Of a stretch of DNA of 5,846 nucleotides, positions 1-5,502 are shown piece after piece (position 1 is the stretch's first letter; each line of letters starts with the position of its first letter). Source of the stretch: Verrucomicrobiota bacterium (GTDB lineage Bacteria; Verrucomicrobiota; Verrucomicrobiia; Chthoniobacterales; UBA10450). The notes under the pieces were generated by a model. It was given only the letters and a program-made list of their open reading frames with translations, was not told the origin of the DNA and did not search any database. The stretch lies in contig QHRI01000198.1 of the NCBI GenBank assembly GCA_003221375.1, positions 1-5,846 on the forward strand. Reading direction: 5' to 3'. The position numbers were made by a program, and so were the translations under genes.

Positions 1-60
1 AATGGCGAAGATCACCAACTTTTGTCTGCTGCGGCTTGGCCCCCTTCGTTAAAAAAATGA
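1..60 (+). CDS. Possible C-terminal tail of an upstream gene (partial)
   Basis: Reading frame 1 is open from the left edge to a TGA at 58-60 and would encode a 19-residue tail ending in PPSLKK. The TGA overlaps the ATG at 57-59 as ATGA, the arrangement typical of translationally coupled genes. This is the only support: the fragment is too short to assign to a family, and a second frame is also open here (ATG at 2, stop at 50-52). If real, the upstream gene and the 57-770 gene would form an operon. Confidence 0.35.
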   Translation, partial: NGEDHQLLSAAAWPPSLKK

Positions 61-770
61 ACAAACTCGCAGTTGCACTCGTTGCGATGAACGTCACATC
101 GCTCGCGTTGCAAGCCGCGCAACCGGAGATCAATCCCTCGCACATCGATGTCTATGTGACGCCCTACTACAATTCGAAAGGTCCAGAGGTCAAAGTCGGT
201 CGGTTTAGTTCCGGTCTGGCTTCGGCGAAGGAGGATGAGTTTCTTGCTACCATCGCCGAGATGAAGAAAGATTGGGACCGGCTCACGTTCCCCGAGCTGT
301 ATGTCGCTGCAATCCGGTTATACGACCTGGGCTACCGAAAAGAAGCAGTTTACTGGTTTTATTCTGCACAGTATCGCGGTCGCCAGTTTGGCGTTCTCGT
401 GGATCAGACCAAGATGGGAACAATCGGTAGCCCCGGGTTTGAGCTGTTGCACGCTCAGAACGCCTTTTATCAGCTAGTGGGGCCGTATCTCAATGGTTAC
501 GCCTTCGGTGATACAGATGGGCTTGTGAAGATTCTGGAACAAGTCCAGAAAGAAGGACGCCGGATACCTGATTTGGAGGCTGGATATCCCGGCGTCACAT
601 TCAAAAGCAAAACCGAATGGGAGTCTACTAATACGAATCTCGCCAATGGGATGAACCAGTTAATATCGATGCTCAAAGAGAAAAAGGACGAGATAAGTCA
701 CCAGCGCGCCGAGCGCGGCATGGACGAGAAGTTCTCGAAACTACCAAGCAAGGAGCTACCCAGTCGGTAG
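57..770 (+). CDS. Exported protein of unknown function with a TPR/Sel1-like stretch
   Basis: I do not recognise a named family. The 237-residue product starts with a typical signal peptide: MNK, then a hydrophobic core to about residue 20, with probable cleavage near LQA-AQPE. It should therefore be periplasmic or outer-membrane associated. The best-defined part is residues 79-109, where AIRLYDLGYRKEAVYWFYSA has the spacing and aromatic/alanine pattern of a TPR or Sel1 helix pair. The C-terminus (about 195-237) is highly charged and probably helical. I chose the ATG at 57 over the in-frame TTG at 36 because it puts a lysine immediately before the hydrophobic core and overlaps a preceding stop codon. 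No Shine-Dalgarno sequence is visible for either start. The helical repeat suggests a protein-binding role, which is inference only. Confidence 0.8.
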   Translation: MNKLAVALVAMNVTSLALQAAQPEINPSHIDVYVTPYYNSKGPEVKVGRFSSGLASAKEDEFLATIAEMKKDWDRLTFPELYVAAIRLYDLGYRKEAVYWFYSAQYRGRQFGVLVDQTKMGTIGSPGFELLHAQNAFYQLVGPYLNGYAFGDTDGLVKILEQVQKEGRRIPDLEAGYPGVTFKSKTEWESTNTNLANGMNQLISMLKEKKDEISHQRAERGMDEKFSKLPSKELPSR

Positions 771-907
771 GAGCGATTGCCAGCATAAGGATAAACCGAG
801 TAACGACATTTACCGGCAAGCAGCCAAACGAGTTCACCAATTACAAAGCTCGCGCCCGTCTTGTCTAACCCGCCTAGCTGAGCTTCATCTTACTTGATCT
901 TCACTGA

Positions 908-1711
908 GTGACACGTTTCAGCGTCATATTTTTCGCGCTAGCGCTCCTGGCGGAGTCGAGCTTTGGCAAACGCACCCCGCCAGCAACGGTTGAGCCGGTG
1001 ATTCATGAAGGCGTACGGTACATCGCACCGAATGACGACGGTCGCCGCGCACATATCGAAGCGTGGGACGTCCAGACCAATAGGAAGCTTTGGGATTTGA
1101 CGGTGTTTACTAATCGTATCGATCCAAAGCTGGAGGAAGACGTTCAATGGTTTTTCATTGATAAGCTAGGTGTCCATGATGAAACACTCATTGTGAAATC
1201 CGAACGCGGCATTACGTATCAAATTGATCTAAAGACGAAAGCAATTACTCAATCCGAAGCCGCCTGGTCCGCAATACCGGGTGTGCCCGCGCATCGGAAT
1301 GAAATTCCTGAGCTGATCGAGAGAGCCATCACAAATGGATCACTCGCGAAGAAATACGAACTCTCCTATCGCATGAATCCCTTTTATCTGCGTGGAGACT
1401 TCGACGGCGACAGCAAGATTGACGCAGCTGCTCTGGTGAAGGAGCGCTCCACCGGAAAACTCGGGATTGCGATCGTTCACGGTTCGACCGGCAAGGTAAC
1501 AATACTCGGAGCAGGAACTGCCATTGGTAATGGCGGTGATGACTTTGAGTGGATGGATTCCTGGCGGATCCACGCCAGGGACCACGCGACTGATGAAACA
1601 AGTGCTCCAAAACTTCGCGGCGACGCGCTCCTTGTAAGCAAGAGCGAGGCAGCTAGCGCGCTGATTTACTGGAACGGCAAGCGCTACGTCTGGTCACAGC
1701 ACGGCGACTAA
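908..1711 (+). CDS. Exported two-module protein: PQQ-like segment plus FG-GAP/VCBS-like segment
   Basis: The product has 267 residues and begins with a signal peptide (MTRFSVIFFALALLAESSFG, cleavage near residue 20). Residues about 30-113 contain EAWDVQTNRKLWDLTVF and ITYQIDLKTKAI, which resemble the strands of PQQ-type beta-propeller repeats but make up less than a full propeller. Residues 163-172 (GDFDGDSKID) form a DxDxDxxxD calcium loop as in FG-GAP/VCBS repeats. This is followed by a beta-rich tail ending in ALIYWNGKRYVW. The two halves meet near residue 130 and may be a fusion of two families. The start is GTG at 908; an in-frame TGA lies directly before it at 905-907, so no longer start is possible. 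There is no Shine-Dalgarno sequence. A secreted or periplasmic calcium-binding protein is the likely class; its partner and function are unknown. Confidence 0.82.
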   Translation: MTRFSVIFFALALLAESSFGKRTPPATVEPVIHEGVRYIAPNDDGRRAHIEAWDVQTNRKLWDLTVFTNRIDPKLEEDVQWFFIDKLGVHDETLIVKSERGITYQIDLKTKAITQSEAAWSAIPGVPAHRNEIPELIERAITNGSLAKKYELSYRMNPFYLRGDFDGDSKIDAAALVKERSTGKLGIAIVHGSTGKVTILGAGTAIGNGGDDFEWMDSWRIHARDHATDETSAPKLRGDALLVSKSEAASALIYWNGKRYVWSQHGD

Positions 1712-1757
1712 CAGCGACCTGTGTAGGTAGGAAAGTTGCGCAGGCCGTCCGTATCAC

Positions 1758-1786
1758 TCGGCGCGCCCTGCGGTCGCGCCCTACCA
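1758..1786. repeat. 29-base GC-rich hairpin repeat, copy 1 (convergent gap)
   Basis: This 29-base stretch is repeated at 3747-3775 with one mismatch (T at 1769, G at 3758). It contains the 8-base palindrome GGCGCGCC (1760-1767). It can also fold as a six-pair all-GC stem, GGCGCG (1760-1765) with CGCGCC (1775-1780), around a nine-base loop. It ends in CCCTACCA. It lies between the stops of two converging genes, so it could limit read-through on both strands, although no T-tract follows it. A possible degraded partner arm, GGTAGG, lies at 1726-1731. Confidence 0.8.
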
Positions 1787-1794
1787 TAAACGTG

Positions 1795-3264
1795 TTACTC
1801 CAGGTCCACGTCCTCCCAATGGATCTGAATCGCGTTCCAAGCCGTTCCACAAAAATTCAGTTCATCGTATTGATAGTTGAAAGCCACATTACCCAGGGCA
1901 TCGAGGCCAACGATGCCGGTATAGACATAGGGTCCGCCAAGCGTGTAATCGATAAGGTAGTTGTTCGGTGCATCTTCATAAACGCTACTGCAGAACGGGC
2001 TATAAACACTCGGGTCGGGGTAATAATGCCAGGTCTCAGTCGCCTCAAACGCACCGAGATCGATCTGATACTTGCGCGGAGCACTGTAGTTGCGAGTTTC
2101 GCCCGGCGGTTGCTGGAAATTACTGCCGGCTCCATCATCGAAGAGCAGTAATTGGTCACCCGGCATGGACAGAGAATGCTGACCGATCGGCGGTAATGAG
2201 CCCTGGGCGAGGCTAAGAGAAAATTCACGCAGCGACTGGAACTCATACCAGTGCTTTGTCGTATCGCCCAGAATCCACTTGATGTTTCCGGTGTCGTAAT
2301 CAATCGCGATGACAAAATTTTCCCGGCTGGAAACGATGAGTGAATCGTCAGAGCTGCGGTAGGCGCAGGTGTTGTTGTGAAACCAATCGTTTGGCGCCGG
2401 ATAGACGAACAGGCTTGGATCATCGCCACCGGCAACCATCGCGGCACTGATGATATCGGCAAGGTTCCAGGTTCGGAGAACAGCGCCGTCGGCGTCGACT
2501 TCCAAATTAACGCTCTCAGTTTGGTCGACGGTATCGACGTCGATGATCATTCCCTCGCGGCCCGGGTCAATATTGTGATGGAACCCGGTGACGCCAATCG
2601 CGCTGTAGTCGGCCACAGGTGTCGTCACGCCGTCGAACTCAGTGCGAAGAAGCGACGTACCGGAAGTAAGGTAAAATGCATTATCAAAGAGCATACAACT
2701 CTGGGCTCCTACTCCCGCCGTGCCAACCCAGCGGATTTCGGCGTCACTGTCGATAATGATTGGCGTGTTATTTTGGGCATAGCCCTTCAGGAGGATAAAG
2801 TCGTAGCTCAGAGCGGTCCCTAGTAATCGCGGCTGTATGACAGTGGGATTGGAGTACGTGCCTCCGTCATAGGCAGGCGTGGTGATGACAATATTGATTC
2901 TTCTCAATCGATGAACTCGGTCATTGAAACCCAGATTGATCGAGACGCGATTTGGGCGGCCCGCGTAGAGGCCGAAGACTGGAATCGTGAGGTTACCATT
3001 TTGTGGATTGAAATAACCCCGCGCTTCCAAATAGGATCGCGCATAGCGGGCCTTGATTGGCCGCGTGGCCGACCCCGTCTTTGGGAAAATCAGAAACTGG
3101 GCAGAGTTGAAGCCGACGACATCGGTGACGGTGGTGTTGACGAAACTGATGAATGGTGTTGGACCTTCGGACACTTGAATCCTTCCGGCAATCTGCGCGG
3201 GCTCAGCTGCAACGGAGAGCAGGCATACGAATGCGACCATGGGAGCAATCAATCGAGAGTTCAT
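1795..3264 (-). CDS. Arylsulfate sulfotransferase (ASST family), periplasmic
   Basis: This family moves a sulfate group from a phenolic sulfate ester to another phenol through a sulfo-histidine intermediate, in the periplasm and without PAPS. The 489-residue product has a signal peptide (hydrophobic to about residue 20, cleavage near VAA-EPAQ). An N-terminal beta domain (about 25-125) is followed by a beta-propeller. The expected active-site positions are present: HHN at 229-230, DWFHNN with H296, SSREN with R314, and GQHS with H363. H363 would be the sulfated histidine, equivalent to H436 of the E. coli enzyme. At 489 residues it is shorter than E. coli AssT (about 600) and lacks the cysteine pair just before the catalytic histidine. 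I start at the ATG at 3264; an in-frame ATG at 3300 adds 12 charged residues before the signal peptide and is less likely. The gene converges with the 908-1711 gene and diverges from the cupin. The acceptor and donor in vivo are unknown. Confidence 0.9.
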   Translation of the reverse strand: MNSRLIAPMVAFVCLLSVAAEPAQIAGRIQVSEGPTPFISFVNTTVTDVVGFNSAQFLIFPKTGSATRPIKARYARSYLEARGYFNPQNGNLTIPVFGLYAGRPNRVSINLGFNDRVHRLRRINIVITTPAYDGGTYSNPTVIQPRLLGTALSYDFILLKGYAQNNTPIIIDSDAEIRWVGTAGVGAQSCMLFDNAFYLTSGTSLLRTEFDGVTTPVADYSAIGVTGFHHNIDPGREGMIIDVDTVDQTESVNLEVDADGAVLRTWNLADIISAAMVAGGDDPSLFVYPAPNDWFHNNTCAYRSSDDSLIVSSRENFVIAIDYDTGNIKWILGDTTKHWYEFQSLREFSLSLAQGSLPPIGQHSLSMPGDQLLLFDDGAGSNFQQPPGETRNYSAPRKYQIDLGAFEATETWHYYPDPSVYSPFCSSVYEDAPNNYLIDYTLGGPYVYTGIVGLDALGNVAFNYQYDELNFCGTAWNAIQIHWEDVDLE

Positions 3265-3375
3265 GCCGCTCGTTTTGTTCAATCGCGCGTGAAAAGTCAA
3301 TCTGATTCAGCCATGATTGCAGCACATCATTCGGCGTGGCGTTCCTGGCATACTCATGACAAAATGGCCGCTGCT

Positions 3376-3711
3376 ATGATTCGTTGCGTCCACCTGAAGA
3401 CTGGGGCCGATGGCCGTTCACACGTCGAATACAACACGATTCCGCTTGGCATCATCCAACAAGCGACGGCAGTCCATTTCGCGGAAACCCCGGCTGGTTC
3501 GGCTCTGGATTGGCATACAGCGCCGCACGCCCAGTATGTCATCACACTATCGGGAACGCTCGAATTCACGACTCGCGACGGCGAAACATTTGTGTTGCGT
3601 CCAGGCGAGGTGTTGCTGGCCGCCGATACAACGGGCACAGGTCATCGCTGGCGACTCATCGATGATCAGCCCTGGCGGCGTCTTTACGTTGAGCTGCCTT
3701 TACCCACTTAG
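3376..3711 (+). CDS. Small single-domain cupin protein
   Basis: This 111-residue protein folds as one cupin barrel and belongs to a widespread uncharacterised cupin family that typically starts MIRC and ends shortly after GHRWRL. Motif 1 is DWHTAPHAQYVITLSG (residues 45-60), with H47, H51 and Q53 as candidate metal ligands. Motif 2 is RPGEVLLAADTTGTGHRW (75-92), with H90. The standard HxH and E pattern of motif 1 is altered, so metal binding is possible but not certain. No signal peptide is seen, so it is probably cytoplasmic. I favour ATG at 3376 by resemblance to relatives; ATGs at 3364 and 3313 are in frame and could also be used. The frame stays open far upstream, antisense to the sulfotransferase gene, which I take as chance. 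It is transcribed away from the sulfotransferase across a gap of about 110 bases. The substrate is unknown. Confidence 0.85.
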   Translation: MIRCVHLKTGADGRSHVEYNTIPLGIIQQATAVHFAETPAGSALDWHTAPHAQYVITLSGTLEFTTRDGETFVLRPGEVLLAADTTGTGHRWRLIDDQPWRRLYVELPLPT

Positions 3712-3746
3712 AGTAGCTAGGGCTGATCATCCGCTGGAATGGCCCT

Positions 3747-3775
3747 TCGGCGCGCCCGGCGGTCGCGCCCTACCA
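3747..3775. repeat. 29-base GC-rich hairpin repeat, copy 2 (convergent gap)
   Basis: This is the second copy of the 1758-1786 repeat, identical at 28 of 29 positions and in the same orientation. It carries the same GGCGCGCC palindrome (3749-3756) and the same six-pair stem, 3749-3754 with 3764-3769. Similarity stops abruptly on both sides, which marks it as a discrete element. It too lies between converging genes, here the cupin and the glycosyltransferase. TAGGGC at 3718-3723 could pair with GCCCTA at 3767-3772 to make a longer, imperfect hairpin. Confidence 0.8.
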
Positions 3776-3832
3776 AAGCATTGGATCGCCACTTATAACG
3801 TCACCGCTAGCATCATGATGCGGACGTAGAGC

Positions 3833-5392
3833 TCAATGCGTAATGAAAACGTAGTCCATCCCCTGCCCTTTCTTTCGCTCATTGGGTTTCAATTGAGAGA
3901 CAGTAGCTCCTCGAAGCTGAGGCATAAGATTTGCAGCTTTCTCCGTCGAGGCTACAAGCGCGTCGAGATTTCCAGTGTTCCATTCGGTGACCGCGCGATC
4001 TGGCTCGATGTAGTGCGGTTTTCGCACATAAAGCAACAACCCTTCGTCTTTCGCAGAAAACGCCTCGTAACGCCAGTGACGCGCCGCTGCTTCGCGACGA
4101 ATTTCGCGTCCAAAGATAGCCACGGCATCCCGATGATCGCGATAGCCGCTAACGACCTTCGAAGTTGCGTAACCGCCGGTAAAAAAGATCGCGAAGATTA
4201 ATGCGGCAGCGAGGTAGGGACGCCGCGCTGCCGCGCCAGTCCGGCTTGGACCGTCCGGCCGGCGCAGCGCGCCGCCCCTACTCGAAACTTGTGCCGCTAA
4301 AAGTAAACACAGCGGCGGGATAACGGGAAAGATTCGATCGACGCGCTTGGATGGAATCAGTGACATCGCGATCAAACCGCCGAGACTCCAACAAACCAGC
4401 CAGAAGATGCCCGGCGAGATCGCGCGAAATGCAGCGCCAATCTTCCATCGACGTGACGCAAGGTCGAAAATTGCTATCGCGATCAGGAGGATGCTCCACG
4501 GAGCAAACTTATGCAGCAGATGCGGCAGATAAAAATAGAGGGGCTGCGGTCGATGAATTGTTTCACCGAAACGCCCCAAAAATTCGCGCATGACCACCTC
4601 ATCAAAGAAACCAAGCTGAAACAAGATGCCGCTGGCGACCCATAACAAGAAGACAGCTAGTGACACAATCCATGGCCACCAACCAGACCATGCGCTCTGT
4701 AGCCGCCTCGCTGTATCGCGGCGCTCGTCGTGAGACCCATGACACGGCGACACAGCGCCGTGGCTACAACTCCCATGAACGTGTCGCCTGCGCCACCACT
4801 CAAACACTCCGATGCCTGGAAGCAAAAAGGCATACACGATCGGGCCTTTGATTAACATTGAGATTGTCAGCAGAGCGAAGAGGCGAATTCGATCGCGCGG
4901 TTTCCATTCCTCCTGCCCTTCGATTTTTCTCCAAATCAGCAGGCCGATTAGAAAGATCACTAATGCCAGCGGCATGTCCGTGCGTACGAGTGTCGCCAGG
5001 CGTGGACTCAACAGATTCAATCCAAACGCACCTAATGCAACGAGACCGGCAATTGTTCCATACGCGGAGCAGGCGGTACGAAACAACAAGACCGCCAACG
5101 CCATGGCAGCAAGAAGCGATGGCAGCCGCCATGATACCTCCCATGACCTGGTGATAGCGAAGAGACCCGCGGAAATCCATCCTACCAATGGCGGTTTGGT
5201 TGCCACGCGTTCATGCGGCGTCTGCTGGTAAAACCAGTGACCTTCCTTGATCATCTCGAAGGAAGTGAATGCTTGTTTCGCCTGATCGTAGTCATCGAGC
5301 TGCCAGGGCAAATTCCCGACGAGAAACAGGAGAAAGGTTATGCCAGCAACGACCCAAATGGTACGCCGGTCTTCAAGCAGGCTTCCTGTCAT
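3833..5392 (-). CDS. ArnT/PMT-like (GT39-type) membrane glycosyltransferase with two repeat-derived insertions
   Basis: This integral membrane glycosyltransferase (519 residues) probably transfers a sugar from a polyprenyl-phosphate carrier to an envelope acceptor on the periplasmic side. Family signs are the first loop after helix 1 with QLDDYDQAKQAF (D33/D34 as the candidate acidic catalytic site), then ATKPPLVGW (64-72). Later comes SLIPSKRVDRIFPVIPP (344-360), matching the ArnT-type K/R...PxxPP region. About ten or eleven hydrophobic helices can be seen between residues 11 and 410, followed by a soluble tail of about 110 residues. Residues about 209-232 and 370-394 are encoded by palindromic repeats and are arginine-rich and low in hydrophobicity. 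Both lie between helices, probably in cytoplasmic loops. No stop or frameshift results, so the gene may still work. The ATG at 5392 lacks a Shine-Dalgarno sequence. kynB lies upstream on the same strand. The sugar and acceptor (lipid A, other glycan or protein) cannot be told. Confidence 0.87.
   Translation of the reverse strand: MTGSLLEDRRTIWVVAGITFLLFLVGNLPWQLDDYDQAKQAFTSFEMIKEGHWFYQQTPHERVATKPPLVGWISAGLFAITRSWEVSWRLPSLLAAMALAVLLFRTACSAYGTIAGLVALGAFGLNLLSPRLATLVRTDMPLALVIFLIGLLIWRKIEGQEEWKPRDRIRLFALLTISMLIKGPIVYAFLLPGIGVFEWWRRRHVHGSCSHGAVSPCHGSHDERRDTARRLQSAWSGWWPWIVSLAVFLLWVASGILFQLGFFDEVVMREFLGRFGETIHRPQPLYFYLPHLLHKFAPWSILLIAIAIFDLASRRWKIGAAFRAISPGIFWLVCWSLGGLIAMSLIPSKRVDRIFPVIPPLCLLLAAQVSSRGGALRRPDGPSRTGAAARRPYLAAALIFAIFFTGGYATSKVVSGYRDHRDAVAIFGREIRREAAARHWRYEAFSAKDEGLLLYVRKPHYIEPDRAVTEWNTGNLDALVASTEKAANLMPQLRGATVSQLKPNERKKGQGMDYVFITH
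4210..4284. repeat. Palindromic element inside the glycosyltransferase gene (TAGGG type)
   Basis: The left arm (about 4210-4237) and right arm (about 4261-4284) are reverse complements. Over the core, 4214-4237 against 4261-4281, 19 of 21 paired bases match with one 3-base gap. The outer ends extend as CGAG against CTCG with one extra base. The 23-base centre is GC-rich (CCGG at both ends). The element adds about 25 codons in frame, residues about 370-394, read as RGGALRRPDGPSRTGAAA and flanking residues. Its CCCTAC end resembles the end of the 29-base spacer repeats, so the two may belong to one superfamily. Confidence 0.8.
4698..4768. repeat. Palindromic element inside the glycosyltransferase gene (TGTAGCC type)
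   Basis: The arms start TGTAGCC (4698) and end GGCTACA (4768). Arm 4698-4722 matches the reverse complement of 4744-4768 at 19 of 25 positions, including runs TGTAGCC, CGCTGT and TCGC. The spacer is about 21 bases. It is translated in frame as residues about 209-232 (SCSHGAVSPCHGSHDERRDT and flanking residues) between two membrane helices. The stretch holds two cysteines and three histidines, unlike the rest of the protein. The exact ends of the insertion cannot be fixed without an empty-site relative. Confidence 0.78.
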
Positions 5393-5400
5393 GTGGCTTA

Positions 5401-5480
5401 GCTGTAGTGTGCGCCGTCCTCAGCGCGTCGCCGTCCAGCACGGGAAATCCCGCTCCGCTGAGGACAGCGAACACTACAGC
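5401..5480. repeat. 80-base near-perfect palindrome between kynB and the glycosyltransferase gene
   Basis: Arm 5401-5425 pairs with arm 5456-5480 at 23 of 25 positions, beginning GCTGTAGTGT and ending ACACTACAGC. The 30-base centre carries a second small hairpin, CGGGAAATCCCG (5441-5452). The element occupies most of the 110-base spacer and its near end is only nine bases before the glycosyltransferase ATG. If the two genes share a transcript, it forms a strong hairpin in the leader, which could act as a terminator/attenuator or shield the start codon. It encodes no protein large enough to be a transposase, so it is MITE-like or REP-like at most. Confidence 0.88.
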
Positions 5481-5502
5481 GCGTACGGGTCGAACAGCTC
5501 AT

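Noticed and set aside
771..907. Small RNA, terminator or short gene in the 137-base gap
   Set aside because: No stable hairpin with T-tract, no start with a convincing short frame and no recognisable promoter was seen.
1857..2823. Open frames overlapping the sulfotransferase (1857-2462 on -, 1968-2216 and 2377-2823 on +)
   Set aside because: Their translations have no domain, signal peptide or sensible composition, and the sulfotransferase frame with its conserved active-site residues accounts for the region.
3272..3300. Promoter-like TTGACT (3300-3295, - strand) 17 bases from CAAAAC (3277-3272)
   Set aside because: The -35-like box is good, but the -10 candidate matches only three of six positions and would put the transcript start at the ATG. 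Too weak to call, although promoters for both genes should lie in 3265-3375.
3317..3354. TTGCAG and CATACT as a cupin promoter
   Set aside because: The 26-base spacing is far too long for a sigma-70 promoter.
2911..3375. Long in-frame upstream extension of the cupin reading frame
   Set aside because: It runs antisense to the signal peptide and N-terminal domain of the well-supported sulfotransferase and its translation resembles no protein; the cupin domain starts only at about 3376.
4698..4768. Target-site duplication flanking the palindrome (CATGG on both sides)
   Set aside because: The two CATGG copies lie at different distances from the element ends and CATGG also occurs inside it; chance is the simpler explanation.
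3836..5231. Several open frames inside the glycosyltransferase gene on both strands
   Set aside because: They are high-arginine/serine shadow frames without motifs; the membrane-protein frame is continuous and has family signatures.
3833..5392. Glycosyltransferase as a pseudogene because of the two repeat insertions
   Set aside because: The frame is unbroken from start to stop, both insertions fall in loops, and the family motifs before, between and after them are kept.
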